From the NCBI GenBank assembly GCA_030068145.1, contig JAPJBO010000032.1, forward strand, positions 1-64,000: 64,000 bases of DNA, read 5' to 3'. The notes beneath the pieces are model-generated. The model worked only from the letters and a program-made list of their open reading frames with translations, did no database searches and was not told the origin of the DNA. A program made the translations under genes and the position numbers. Below are positions 1-10,301 of this stretch, piece by piece (positions within the stretch are counted from its first letter, which is position 1; the number at the start of each line of letters is the position of its first letter). Source of the DNA: Diplonema papillatum. Lineage: Eukaryota > Euglenozoa > Diplonemea > Diplonemida > Diplonemidae.

Positions 1-22
1 CACACACCACAACAACAACACA

Positions 23-148
<126 letters not shown>

Positions 149-190
149 GGGGAAAACCATAACGCACTCAACACATACTCAAACGGTAAA

Positions 191-1426
191 ATGACTACGA
201 ACAACCTCCACGCGGTCCCCCTGGGGCCCGAGGGAATACCCTCGGGCAGCGAAAGGTTCGAAGCCGAAGTGCGTGTGGTGCACCTACCCGAAACCCGTGC
301 ATACACTCTGCGTCTTGAGACGTTGAAGGGGCGGGTAGGTGCGTACGAGCGCCTGGTCGAGCAGCTTGGGTGGGCTGGGGCCAGAGTGCGGATCAAGAAG
401 GGAGTCGCGCACATCGAGGCGACGGAGCCACCACCAGTTGCCAAGGTGCGCGTTGGCGAGGAGGAAGGCGAAATCGTCGACGTCGAGGCGCGCGACCGGG
501 CCCGGCAAGAGGCGCACCGACAGGAGCGCATCCAGCGAACCCGCCAAGAGGTGGACAGCCTCGCCGCTGCAGGACCACCGAAACGCCTGCCGGACAACGG
601 GGCCCCCAGGGGACCCACGTACTCCAAGCCCGAGTTCCTCGCCGAGTTCGGGAAGAAGAAGGGGGAAGACGAGTGGCGCTGGGCGCTCAAAGCGCATGAA
701 GAAGTGCGGAAGAGGCAGCTGACGAGACTGCGGGAGCAGCTGAAGGAGCTGTCCCCGACGGACGACGCGGAGATGCGAGAAGAGAGGCGCGAGCAGGGGA
801 ACCAGGACGAGACGGCAGCGGCCTGGGAAGCCTGGGCGCAGCAGCAGAGCAGGCAGCGAGAGGCCTGGCAGAAGGAGCGAACTGCCGCGCGAGAGGCTTG
901 GGAGGGCGCGTTCGAAAAGCGCTTCCGAAGCTGGGCTGACGCCCAGACGCAGATAGCCACCAAGCGCGAAGACAACGCCTACATGCGCCAGATAGGGTGG
1001 ATGGCGGAGACGGAGCAGAAGCTGGACCGTATTACGCAGGAGATGTGCGCCAGAATCGACTCAGCGCTTGGGAGAATTGCACAGGTCGCACAGCAATCTG
1101 CCGCCGCAGGCGTGCCCGCGCGGACAGACGAGCCCGTACCTGCAATCCAACCGACTCCACCCCCTGCCGAGCCGCCGGTACCTTTAGCCGAAAACGCCGC
1201 GCAGGAGCCCCTCCCGGCCCAGCCCCTCACCACAGCTTCCAAGAAAGGGAAGAAAGCTAAGAAGGAGGCTGACGAAAAGGAGCTGGCCGAGCAGTTGAAG
1301 CAGCTCAACGAAGCTACAAAGAGACCGGTCGCCGGAAAGGCGAAGGGCGGGAAAGGCGGGGGTAAGCAGCAGCTCCTGACTGACATGGTGTCAACCAACC
1401 GCTACAGCCCCATCGATAAAAAGTAG
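191..1426 (+). CDS. LINE ORF1 protein (RNA-binding/gag-like, highly charged)
   Basis: A 411-residue, very charged protein starting at ATG 191, about 45 bp inside the element. Residues 95-120 and about 165-300 are rich in Arg, Glu, Gln and Lys with heptad-like spacing and are probably coiled coil. Residues 310-345 are Pro/Ala-rich. The C-terminal 60 residues are Lys-rich with a Gly/Lys stretch (GKGGGK) suited to nucleic acid binding. I see no CCHC knuckle or RRM. By position it is the ORF1 of the LINE and should coat the element's RNA. It ends at TAG 1424-1426, and the same frame stays open from there into ORF2. Confidence 0.7.
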   Translation: MTTNNLHAVPLGPEGIPSGSERFEAEVRVVHLPETRAYTLRLETLKGRVGAYERLVEQLGWAGARVRIKKGVAHIEATEPPPVAKVRVGEEEGEIVDVEARDRARQEAHRQERIQRTRQEVDSLAAAGPPKRLPDNGAPRGPTYSKPEFLAEFGKKKGEDEWRWALKAHEEVRKRQLTRLREQLKELSPTDDAEMREERREQGNQDETAAAWEAWAQQQSRQREAWQKERTAAREAWEGAFEKRFRSWADAQTQIATKREDNAYMRQIGWMAETEQKLDRITQEMCARIDSALGRIAQVAQQSAAAGVPARTDEPVPAIQPTPPPAEPPVPLAENAAQEPLPAQPLTTASKKGKKAKKEADEKELAEQLKQLNEATKRPVAGKAKGGKGGGKQQLLTDMVSTNRYSPIDKK

Positions 1427-1471
1427 GGGGCTGGGCGTGCCGGACAAGAACTGACACCAAGCAAGGAAAAC

Positions 1472-4400
1472 GTGTCAACTGGCGCTGTCCGGTGCGCCAA
1501 CCCTACTACTGGCAAGCGAAACCGACGAGGGGAGGAAGTCAAGAGTGTGAACCAGTCAACCGCCGTGAATCAACCGACGCCAGCTGAAAGCGGCGACACG
1601 GAACTCGACAGGGCGGCTGCGATCTTGCGCGCGAAGCGGATACCGGTTGAGAAAGATGGTAACTGCCAATTTGCCGCGCTGCTGCGAAGTAGTAAGCTGA
1701 GTCTTTCGGCTACTTCCCTAAGGCAGAAGGTAACCTGGCAGCTGCGACACCACCCGCCTTCGGCGTTCCTCCCTACTGATTCGTCTCTATCTGAGTATCT
1801 TTCCACCGTAGCGCGGGACGGACACTACGGTGACCACCTCACGTTGCAAGCCGCAGCAGAAGTGCTGAAGGCAACTGTGTGGGTACTATCAACAACGAAT
1901 TTGGCGCACCTCAGGTGCGAAGGAAGAGCTGGTAATTCGTCACGCATCATCACCGTGACGTACCGGCCGCAGCACTATGACGCGTTGCACGTACCGCATG
2001 AAACTCTGCAGCTGCTGTCGACCCTCGGCCCCGAGGTGTCACAGCTTCCCCTGAGTGAGATAGCAGCAGACAGTAAACCCAGACTCTCAGCCCGGAATAC
2101 GATAGCGCCCCCTGGTCGCACGATAGTGCTAGCAACGGCAAACGTGGGTTCCATAAATGCGAGAAGTCGGACAGTGGCGACCCTCCCGGCGGACATCGTC
2201 GCTCTGCAAGAGACCAGGGCGGGCCCAGAGACAAAAAGGACATGCGGGCTGTTTCTTGCGGCATACGGATGGGACTGTCACTGGGGCGAAGACGTGCCTG
2301 TTGTTGTGGGTGCGAACGGTATAGGACAACGGGTGCCAGGAGGCGCAGCTGTCGCCACCCGCGGCATGGTGGCTAGTGTCTCCCAGCCCACAACAGAGTT
2401 GGAGAGAGAGTTGGCGAGGAGTACACGAGTCGCGCACGCGGTGGTGGCAACGGGAAATGCGCGTATGGTGCTGCACGTGATATCGGTGTATGCACCCGTA
2501 GGCAGGGAGGCGGCGGTGGTACGGGATCGGGAGAAGCTCATTGCAGATGTTTTCGAAATGGCGGCAGGACTCGGGCAGGTACCGATAGCTGTCATGGGTG
2601 ACTTCAACACGCCGGCAGAGGAAAGCATGTCCCTGACCACAGCCTGCCAAAGTGGATGGGTCGATGCGGCGTCAGCGGCTGCGCGAGCGGGGTCACAGGA
2701 CGCACCGCCCACCTGCTGGGCGGCGGCGGCGGGCTCCCGAATAGACATGTGCTTCCTGAACGCAGTAGCAGCACAGACCGTGGTGACCGTCCAAACCGCG
2801 AAAGCGGGAGAGTATGACATACCGACCCACTGCCCAATCTTTGTCACACTCAACATACCGGCTTTCACGCCGCCCAAACGCAACCACCGGATACCCGCCC
2901 CTTTCCCGAGGAGAGTGCCAGTGCAGACGCAGGAGCAGAAGCAGAGCATGCTAGCGTCGGCCTTGCGTCGAAAGCGAACGGAAAGTGGGGCGGACGGGGC
3001 GTTGAGGAATGCGTCTGAAGTGGCGGAGGCGTACCTGATTGATTTGCACCGAGAGAACCTCGAACCAGGGTCGACTGCTTACCGGGGTAGAGCCGGCGGC
3101 TACCGCACACGGGAGGCGCACGCATCTGCGAGGCAGGCATGCACGACGCGAGGAGCTATGAATTGGTCCACGAAGCAACGCGATAGAGTTCTTGGAATGC
3201 TACGCTCAGTGGTCGCGGAGGCAAGGCAGAGGCTCGGTAGCGGACAAGTGGGTGCGATGACGGTAGCAGAACGCAACGCACGAAACGCGTTGCGGAGAAG
3301 AAATGTGGAAGAGTTCTTACCGCAGCTCACGCACTTCGGAAGCAGCGATGAGTTGCAGGAACTCGTGGCGGCGGTAGAGAGGCTGGAAGGATCCCAACGT
3401 GAAGCGATTGCCGCGCTGAAGACGCAGCGCTCACGCCTCTGGAAGGATCGAATGCAGAAGGCTTGGAGTGGCCCAGAAAAAGGCGATATATATCGGTTTC
3501 TAGCTGGACAGCAAGGGATCCCAACGGCATTTCTGCGACGACAGGATGGCACCTTAACCGCGTGCCCGACGGAGATCGATGAGATGCTGAGAGGGCCCGG
3601 CGCCTGGGGAGGTATATTTCAAAAGTATGCGGACCAACCGGAGCCAGAGTGGGAGGCATTCAAGTCGCAGTACGCACGGTATCTACCCGCGCCGCATGCG
3701 ATGGAATGCGAGCCCATCAGTGCTGCTGATGTGGACGCGGCACTCAAGAAGATGAAAAAGACATCGTCCCCCGGACTACATGGATGGCGCGTGCACGAGC
3801 TACGACAACTCCCCTCGGAAATCCTACAACTCATGGCAGATGCCATGAACGCAGTGGAAAGCGAGGGACGATGGCCGGAACAGCTAATGCATGCGATCAT
3901 TCACCTGCTTCCGAAGCCCGAAAGCAACGGGGACCCCTTGTCGCAACGACCGATTTCGATAACGCCTGTCCTGTACCGGATATGGGCAGCCGTAAGGGCG
4001 AAGGCAGCACTCGCGTGGATGGACGAGATTGCGCCGAGCGGCCTGCATGGATGTCGGAAGGAACATGGAACAGACGACCTGGTATGGCACTTGGCAGCGC
4101 TTATCGAAGAGGCGCACCTAACGGGAGAGCCACTCTTTGGCCTAGCGCTGGACTTCCAAAAGTGCTTTGACTCGGTACCGATCGAAGTAGCCTTTAAGCT
4201 GGCCGAGGAGCTGGGGTTTAACGAGGTTGTACTGCGGACTCTGAGGGCAGCCTACACCAACATGCGGCGTCACTTCCGGGTGGGAGCAACGGTTGGAGAA
4301 GGCTTCGTGCCTACGAACGGGATAATGCAGGGATGCCCGCTGAGTGTCATCCTAATTAACGTCATCATCAGTGTCTGGATGCGACACGTAGCGGACATCG

Positions 4401-7264
4401 AAGCGGCGATTCCGCTATCGTACGTCGATGACGTGTATGCAATGCTGAAGACGTTTGCCGATTTAGAGGAGGCAGCCAGGCGGTCAGGAATGTTCGCCGG
4501 GCTGACCGGGATGAAAGTCTGCACGCAGAAAAAGTCGCATTTTTTCACGACGGCGTCGGACACCCCGCAAACCCTTGATTATGCGGAAAGCGACGGCACA
4601 GCAGTGAACAACGGGCGACAAGAAGGTATACAAAGGCGGGTGACATTCGACGTTCTCGGCGTGATGCTAACCACAGAGAAGGTGCCACCGGGGGAGGTAA
4701 TTCGGCCGTCGAAACGGATTGTGGAGAGGAACTCCGAAGCTGAGCGGGTGCTGAAAAGGGCAGCTTGCCTCCCGCTGCCAGGCGAAGCGAAGGACCTCGT
4801 GGTCAGCATGTCAGCGGGAGCTAAACGGTACTACGGTGCAGCAGTATCGGGAATGACGAAGCGGGACAGCGTGCGCCTGAGAAGATTGTTCACGGAGGCG
4901 ATGTGGACTGGGCCGCCGCGCCGAGCTCAAGAGGCGGTCCTACATATCCTACATCATGGGCACCGACTCGACCCGGTAGTTGTGCCGGCATACAGAAGAA
5001 TCACCACCTGGGCAGTGCAACTCAAGAAGTGGGAGTCCGCGAGATCTCTGTCACAGACAGCGTGGGAGCACAGCGACTCGCTTGCGACATTGCATGGACC
5101 TTTCGCCTTCTTCAAAGAAGCGCTAGACGGACTCGGGTGGCGATGGGTGGCACCAACCAGCATCGCCTACACGAACGAAGCCGGAGACGAGGTAGTGCAT
5201 GATGCAGCGGCACAGGACAACACGAAGCTTCTACAGCACGACCTGCGATACGCTTTGAGACTACGCGAAATGGCTCAGCTCGCGGCAAGGCGGGGAGGAG
5301 ACTTCGGGGGAGTGCGGGACGGGGTGGATTACCAGACAACCCGGCACCTGCTGGAGATGCACGATTCCCCACTCACCGCGTATCAAGCCGGCATGCTGAA
5401 ATCAGTGATTGTGGGAGCCACGCCGGCGGCTGGACGAACAGGGGCCGGTGAAGAAAGCTGTCTATACTGCAATACGGAGGAACGAGAAACGGTGGATCAC
5501 CTTTTCTGGAGCTGCCCCGCTTGGGAGCACTTGCGCGCGAAGTACGAAGACATAAGGACCATGCAGGTAAACTGGCCCCCGTGTCTGCGCTTGTGCGGGA
5601 TAGCCCCAGCCCCTCAGGTAGACGAAAGCACCTCCGTGCTGCCGGCAGAAAAGGAGAAAAGGCGGCATGTAGTGAAGCGACTGCAACTGTTCTTTGTCGA
5701 AGTGCTGAGGGAACGCCAGGGTGCCGACGGCCTGCTCGACAGGTCAGCCCGGCATCACAGGACAGAGAGCTACCCGCGAGGCTGGAGACCAACTGAACCC
5801 TGCCGACTCGCAGTCCCTTTCATTGCGCCATCCGCCGTGACAACGAAATGGAAATACGGACGGGAAATGTGGATGGCGTTCACCGACTGGCTGCGGCAGG
5901 TGAAATGGGCACCCCCGGGACACGACGAGCTGGGCATCAGCTTCATCGAGTTAGCTGTAGAGTTCGAAATGCACACCGGACAGCGGCTCCCTGACCTCAA
6001 AAGCAGGTACTATACAGCAGTACCTCAAGCACAGACAGGCAAGGTGACAGCAGCTCGCACAACGCTAGCGGATGGGGAAATGGGCGACAGCAGGTTGCTT
6101 GTGTGCTTCGATGGTGGGGCGAGAGCGAACGGAACCGCCTTCGCCGTTGCTGGCGCAGGGGCGGTAATGTACCGAGACGGCGTCAAGGTGTCGGAAGTAA
6201 TCCTGCCGCTGCCCACCGTGCGCAGCAATAACGTGGCAGAGTATGAAGCGGTGCTAGCGGGCCTGCATCTGCTGAACGAAGCGAACGATGCGGACGGCAC
6301 GCAGTGTACGGTGCGGGGGGACTCGGCACTGGTAGTGGGGCAGCTTTTGCGACGCCTGGCATGTTCCGAGGAGCTCAAGCCATACCAGACACGCGCTGCC
6401 AGAATGGTTTCTTCCCTGCAGCGACGGATGACAGTGCGCATCGAGCACGTCAAGCGCGAGAGGAACACGGACGCTGATGCCCTGAGTAACGCCGCCATGG
6501 ACTTGGTGCAGCGCCAGCGGCCGACTCCTCGAAGGCAAGAGAAGATGCTAACCGACTTTCGCCGGTCCGCCTTGGGCAAAGCGCTTAGCCTCGTTGAGAT
6601 GGGGAAGGCGTACAAGAAGGTGACGGGGCAGCCGTGGTTCTATGGCCATGAGTACTCCTCCACCGTGCTGACATCCCTGGGAGGGACGGTTGTACGGGGC
6701 GTCTCCCGACGAGCGCAGCTGTCAGAGGCGACAGAAGGCATCATCGTGAGGATACGCGAACACGCGCAGGCGGGAATCGCGGACGAACATGAGAGCAGCC
6801 CTTACCCGCCACACCTGAATTGGGCCGCAACCTTCTTGCCAGAGGAGGCTTACCCGGCAGGATGGACACAGGGAAAACCCGACTGGAAAGGCAGAACGGA
6901 AGAGGCCGAAAGGGGTTCAAGCACTGACCCGCGCAAAGGTGCCCCCCCGTGCGAGGCCCCAGAAGGCGCTGCTAACACTTCCCGCCCTGGAGTGGTTTGC
7001 TCGCTCCACAAAAAGCCGCGATGCAGTGAGTGCGTAAAAAAGCGTCTACCGGCGGAGACCTGCTGTCGCCTCAAGCAGCATCATCACGGATCGGATGGTC
7101 TAAGGCCCCGGATGCACTTCTGCACAGCTCACAGACTAGGACGTTGCGGCGATTGTGTGGCTGAAAACGAAGCATTAGCCAGCTGCTGCACAAAGCATCA
7201 CGCAAACAGGAGAGCGAATGGAGGCCCCCACTCCCAGCCCGGGGGTGCATCGGCCGTCACCTAG
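1472..7264 (+). CDS. LINE ORF2 polyprotein: OTU protease, endonuclease, RT, RNase H, zinc clusters
   Basis: The frame is open from 1427 and in phase with ORF1. Numbering from the GTG at 1472 gives 1930 residues. OTU-type cysteine protease: DGNC at 62-65 (Cys65), HYD at 168-170. AP endonuclease about 215-460: ETR near 247, GDFN at 376-379, SRID at 422-425. Reverse transcriptase about 790-1080: ALDF near 893, a GCPLS motif, YVDD at 984-987. A Cys/His cluster near 1330 (CLYC..HLFWSC) is the zf-RVT type. RNase H about 1543-1675 has FDGG, an Asp/Glu set and DADALSNAA. Two more Cys/His-rich clusters lie at about 1843-1912. The first in-frame ATG is at 2366, inside the endonuclease, so expression of OTU plus endonuclease must use read-through of the UAG at 1424 or a non-AUG start. 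No break is seen in the frame. Confidence 0.92.
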   Translation: MSTGAVRCANPTTGKRNRRGEEVKSVNQSTAVNQPTPAESGDTELDRAAAILRAKRIPVEKDGNCQFAALLRSSKLSLSATSLRQKVTWQLRHHPPSAFLPTDSSLSEYLSTVARDGHYGDHLTLQAAAEVLKATVWVLSTTNLAHLRCEGRAGNSSRIITVTYRPQHYDALHVPHETLQLLSTLGPEVSQLPLSEIAADSKPRLSARNTIAPPGRTIVLATANVGSINARSRTVATLPADIVALQETRAGPETKRTCGLFLAAYGWDCHWGEDVPVVVGANGIGQRVPGGAAVATRGMVASVSQPTTELERELARSTRVAHAVVATGNARMVLHVISVYAPVGREAAVVRDREKLIADVFEMAAGLGQVPIAVMGDFNTPAEESMSLTTACQSGWVDAASAAARAGSQDAPPTCWAAAAGSRIDMCFLNAVAAQTVVTVQTAKAGEYDIPTHCPIFVTLNIPAFTPPKRNHRIPAPFPRRVPVQTQEQKQSMLASALRRKRTESGADGALRNASEVAEAYLIDLHRENLEPGSTAYRGRAGGYRTREAHASARQACTTRGAMNWSTKQRDRVLGMLRSVVAEARQRLGSGQVGAMTVAERNARNALRRRNVEEFLPQLTHFGSSDELQELVAAVERLEGSQREAIAALKTQRSRLWKDRMQKAWSGPEKGDIYRFLAGQQGIPTAFLRRQDGTLTACPTEIDEMLRGPGAWGGIFQKYADQPEPEWEAFKSQYARYLPAPHAMECEPISAADVDAALKKMKKTSSPGLHGWRVHELRQLPSEILQLMADAMNAVESEGRWPEQLMHAIIHLLPKPESNGDPLSQRPISITPVLYRIWAAVRAKAALAWMDEIAPSGLHGCRKEHGTDDLVWHLAALIEEAHLTGEPLFGLALDFQKCFDSVPIEVAFKLAEELGFNEVVLRTLRAAYTNMRRHFRVGATVGEGFVPTNGIMQGCPLSVILINVIISVWMRHVADIEAAIPLSYVDDVYAMLKTFADLEEAARRSGMFAGLTGMKVCTQKKSHFFTTASDTPQTLDYAESDGTAVNNGRQEGIQRRVTFDVLGVMLTTEKVPPGEVIRPSKRIVERNSEAERVLKRAACLPLPGEAKDLVVSMSAGAKRYYGAAVSGMTKRDSVRLRRLFTEAMWTGPPRRAQEAVLHILHHGHRLDPVVVPAYRRITTWAVQLKKWESARSLSQTAWEHSDSLATLHGPFAFFKEALDGLGWRWVAPTSIAYTNEAGDEVVHDAAAQDNTKLLQHDLRYALRLREMAQLAARRGGDFGGVRDGVDYQTTRHLLEMHDSPLTAYQAGMLKSVIVGATPAAGRTGAGEESCLYCNTEERETVDHLFWSCPAWEHLRAKYEDIRTMQVNWPPCLRLCGIAPAPQVDESTSVLPAEKEKRRHVVKRLQLFFVEVLRERQGADGLLDRSARHHRTESYPRGWRPTEPCRLAVPFIAPSAVTTKWKYGREMWMAFTDWLRQVKWAPPGHDELGISFIELAVEFEMHTGQRLPDLKSRYYTAVPQAQTGKVTAARTTLADGEMGDSRLLVCFDGGARANGTAFAVAGAGAVMYRDGVKVSEVILPLPTVRSNNVAEYEAVLAGLHLLNEANDADGTQCTVRGDSALVVGQLLRRLACSEELKPYQTRAARMVSSLQRRMTVRIEHVKRERNTDADALSNAAMDLVQRQRPTPRRQEKMLTDFRRSALGKALSLVEMGKAYKKVTGQPWFYGHEYSSTVLTSLGGTVVRGVSRRAQLSEATEGIIVRIREHAQAGIADEHESSPYPPHLNWAATFLPEEAYPAGWTQGKPDWKGRTEEAERGSSTDPRKGAPPCEAPEGAANTSRPGVVCSLHKKPRCSECVKKRLPAETCCRLKQHHHGSDGLRPRMHFCTAHRLGRCGDCVAENEALASCCTKHHANRRANGGPHSQPGGASAVT

Positions 7265-7321
7265 CTTAATCTGAGCGTGGTCGTACTTTCGTGAAGGGAG
7301 GCACCACGTTAAAACGGGTCC

Positions 7322-7326
<5 letters not shown>

Positions 7327-7358
<32 letters not shown>
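7327..7358. repeat. (AC)n run between LINE 3' end and solo unit
   Basis: About 16 AC repeats join the LINE 3' tail to the first base of the solo unit. Confidence 0.9.
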
Positions 7359-7897
<539 letters not shown>

Positions 7898-8044
7898 TAG
7901 CAAGCTTGCTTGAGCGCCGAAGGCGCGTCTAGTGGAATCCTATCCTGTCCAGAGAAAGCGATGCCTCCTTCTTAACACCACTCGAATCGAGGTTGGAAAA
8001 GGGGTAGTCACACGAACACAAGCAGGCTCACCGCTCGAACGCCC

Positions 8045-8072
8045 CCTACTTGTTTGTATCTCCCCCTTCCCC
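8045..8072 (+). repeat. 28 bp core repeat, left copy
   Basis: Marks the boundary between the left end shared with the solo unit and the coding interior. The gag-like ATG follows 8 bp downstream. Confidence 0.8.
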
Positions 8073-8080
8073 CGAGAATA

Positions 8081-9340
8081 ATGCAAGGCTCGCCCCTCCC
8101 GGCACGAGAACGCGCAGACTTCAATTTTCCTGCACCGCTAGTTCAGAGATGGACCGCCGTTTTCGGCTCAGCTCCTGGCACTGCACGACGGAATTTCAGC
8201 ACCGCCGAGATGGAGAAGAACTGCCGCGACTGGTTTGGTGGGTTTTCTCATCACACCGTCGAGCAGGCGAAAGGGGTGATCGTCGACCTCTTAGCTGTCC
8301 CGTACGCTGAACTCGGGAAGATGTCGGCGACCGCAATTTTGGGAGTCGTCACGACCTGCATGGAAAAGGACGCGGCGTCCACGACGGCGGCGATAAAGAA
8401 GAATGTGACGTCTCAGACGGCCCCCGCCACACCGGTCGTGCCGGCCCCTAGCCTCTCCGGCTCCGTCGAAGCGAAGCTGGAAGAGGTGTTGAGCGTGTTG
8501 TCGGGCATTGCGAACCGGGTGGGTGCATTGGAGAACAAGGCAAGCGAGTCCACCGAGCCTCAACAGCAGGCGGAGGAGTTTCCCGCCCCGACGCTGATGG
8601 AAGGGTTGGAGCTTGGAGCAAAGATGACGGATGGTACGGTCACGGCCGTGATAACCGACATCGGACTGGAGGGTGTCACCCTCGTCGTTTTGGGCCAGAG
8701 CACGTTTCAGCCTGTCCCGCATCATCAGCTGAAGCGTTTTTGGAAGCTAGTCGCCGCGCCAGAGCCCGCCGTTCCCCCATCAAAGGCCTATGTTCCGGAA
8801 GACAGGAACGACAAGAGACGTCTCGACTCGGGCTCCGTCAGAGCTGTTTTACACGATGGCGCGTCGTGGCCGGTTTTTGCGGACGACGAGCCGGGTTTTT
8901 CCCAGCTCTTGCTCACAGAGCTAGGGAATCGAGCCCCCCTACAGGTCGCTGCGGCAGCGGCTTACCGGCAACTGACGGACATCGTCAGGATGGTCCTGTC
9001 AGGAGAAGACGACGGTGCCGTGTTGAGCAGGATCGCCGAGCAGTTGGAGTTTTGGAGGGTCCGCGAGAAACTGGGGTACCAGGCCGCGGATGCGTTCGCC
9101 GGCGCCCTCGAGGACCCCGAAGTGGTGCCACAGCGCATGAAGCGGGCGAAGCAGGCAGCAGAGGTCGCGGCGGCGGCAGCTATCAACGAGGCAGCCGCGC
9201 CCAGGACACATGCGTATCGCCGTCGGTCTCGGGGAGGCGGAGGCCGAGAACGTCGGCCGAAGCAGTCCGGATTTCGCCCCCGTTCAGAGGGCAGCAGATC
9301 TGGGAGCGAGGGCAAGAAGTCGTTCGCCCGGCAGAAGTGA
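8081..9340 (+). CDS. Gag-like protein of the YR retroelement
   Basis: I chose ATG 8081, just inside the 28 bp core; the frame is open further upstream without another ATG. The product is about 419 residues with no domain I recognise. An Ala/Thr/Pro-rich stretch and a leucine-spaced segment (SVEAKLEEVLSVL) suggest a coiled coil in the first half. The tail is basic and Gly/Arg-rich (RRRSRGGGGRERRP), as expected for nucleic-acid binding. It is called gag only because it is the first frame of the element. The recombinase frame starts 6 bp after its stop. Confidence 0.6.
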   Translation: MQGSPLPARERADFNFPAPLVQRWTAVFGSAPGTARRNFSTAEMEKNCRDWFGGFSHHTVEQAKGVIVDLLAVPYAELGKMSATAILGVVTTCMEKDAASTTAAIKKNVTSQTAPATPVVPAPSLSGSVEAKLEEVLSVLSGIANRVGALENKASESTEPQQQAEEFPAPTLMEGLELGAKMTDGTVTAVITDIGLEGVTLVVLGQSTFQPVPHHQLKRFWKLVAAPEPAVPPSKAYVPEDRNDKRRLDSGSVRAVLHDGASWPVFADDEPGFSQLLLTELGNRAPLQVAAAAAYRQLTDIVRMVLSGEDDGAVLSRIAEQLEFWRVREKLGYQAADAFAGALEDPEVVPQRMKRAKQAAEVAAAAAINEAAAPRTHAYRRRSRGGGGRERRPKQSGFRPRSEGSRSGSEGKKSFARQK

Positions 9341-9345
9341 GCAGC

Positions 9346-10299
9346 ATGCTTCTGCGAAACCAGAGCGCCCGCGAGAGACTAGAACACGAGCTGTTCTTGA
9401 TTCGCGACGGACACGCACTGGCTCGCGCCATTGCCAGCAGCATCCCGCCCGAACACGCACATCTGTTCGCAACGGGTCCGAGAAATGTCGGCGAGGCCGA
9501 CCGGCTGCTGGCCCAGTTCTCTCGTTTCCTGGAGACGCAAGAGAGGCGCGCCCCCGTCGATTTGTCTCTCGTTCGGTTTGCTTGGAGTCGTTTGGGACCG
9601 GCCCAGCCGTTGACCGTGCGAAATTACCTCTCGCGGCTCATGAAGGTATTGGTGGACCACGGCATACGCGGGGTGAGGACGAGACGTGTCCAGCAGACGG
9701 CGCAGGCCTTGAAGCGGCTTTCGGTGATGGTTCGACCCCATCAGGCGACGCCGCTCGATACGGCTCAGGCGAGAGCGACAGTCGAAAGGCTGGAGCAGAA
9801 AGGCCATGCACGCGAGGCCGCGATGGTAGCGACGGTATGGTTGACTCGGGCTCGAGTTCCCGATCTCCGCGTGCTGACGTGCGAAGATGTGGAGGAGATC
9901 CACAACCGGGGTGCCTCCCCGCAGATGGTCGGGCTGCAACTGTACATGAAGGAGAAACAGGCAAAGTCCTACAATGCTCCGGAGTACATGCCGCCCGGGC
10001 TTCTCACTGCACGGCTGGTTCGACTCGTCCGAGCGACCCGGTCGGGACCCGTATTTGCTCAGACGAAACAAGAGTACGATGTCGCCCTTCAGAGGATCCG
10101 AGCTGCCTTGCCGCCAGGAGCCGTCTTGCACAGTTTCCGTCGTGGCGCCACCCAGGTACTAGAGAGGGATGGAGCCACGAGGCAGGAGCTCGTCGAGTTG
10201 CTCCGCCATTCCGATCCCCGCACGACACGCCGGTATATGATGCAAACGGCACCTGCGGACATAGGCCGCAGGCCGGCACAACTGTCTGCCCTTCAGTAA
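9346..10299 (+). CDS. Tyrosine recombinase of the YR retroelement
   Basis: 317 residues from ATG 9346. The N-terminal ~110 residues fit a SAM-like core-binding domain (LTVRNYLSRLMKVLVDHG). The catalytic domain shows HSFRRGATQVL near residue 265 (the H-x-x-R box) and LLRHSDPRTTRRYM near 285-298, supplying the second His and the Tyr nucleophile. The first catalytic Arg is probably in LTRARVPDLRVLTCEDV. This enzyme would integrate a circular DNA copy by strand exchange. The frame stays open upstream over the gag-like gene, but the ATG at 9346 gives the natural domain start. Confidence 0.85.
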   Translation: MLLRNQSARERLEHELFLIRDGHALARAIASSIPPEHAHLFATGPRNVGEADRLLAQFSRFLETQERRAPVDLSLVRFAWSRLGPAQPLTVRNYLSRLMKVLVDHGIRGVRTRRVQQTAQALKRLSVMVRPHQATPLDTAQARATVERLEQKGHAREAAMVATVWLTRARVPDLRVLTCEDVEEIHNRGASPQMVGLQLYMKEKQAKSYNAPEYMPPGLLTARLVRLVRATRSGPVFAQTKQEYDVALQRIRAALPPGAVLHSFRRGATQVLERDGATRQELVELLRHSDPRTTRRYMMQTAPADIGRRPAQLSALQ

Positions 10300-10301
10300 G
10301 G

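Noticed and set aside
284-697. Minus-strand and off-frame ORFs overlapping the LINE, acetyltransferase, SDR and PWI/SR-like genes
   Set aside because: High GC3 in the real frame suppresses stops in the other frames. None shows a family motif.
9346-10299. Phage or bacterial integrase contamination
   Set aside because: It is embedded with RT-RNase H between matching element ends, which identifies a YR retroelement.
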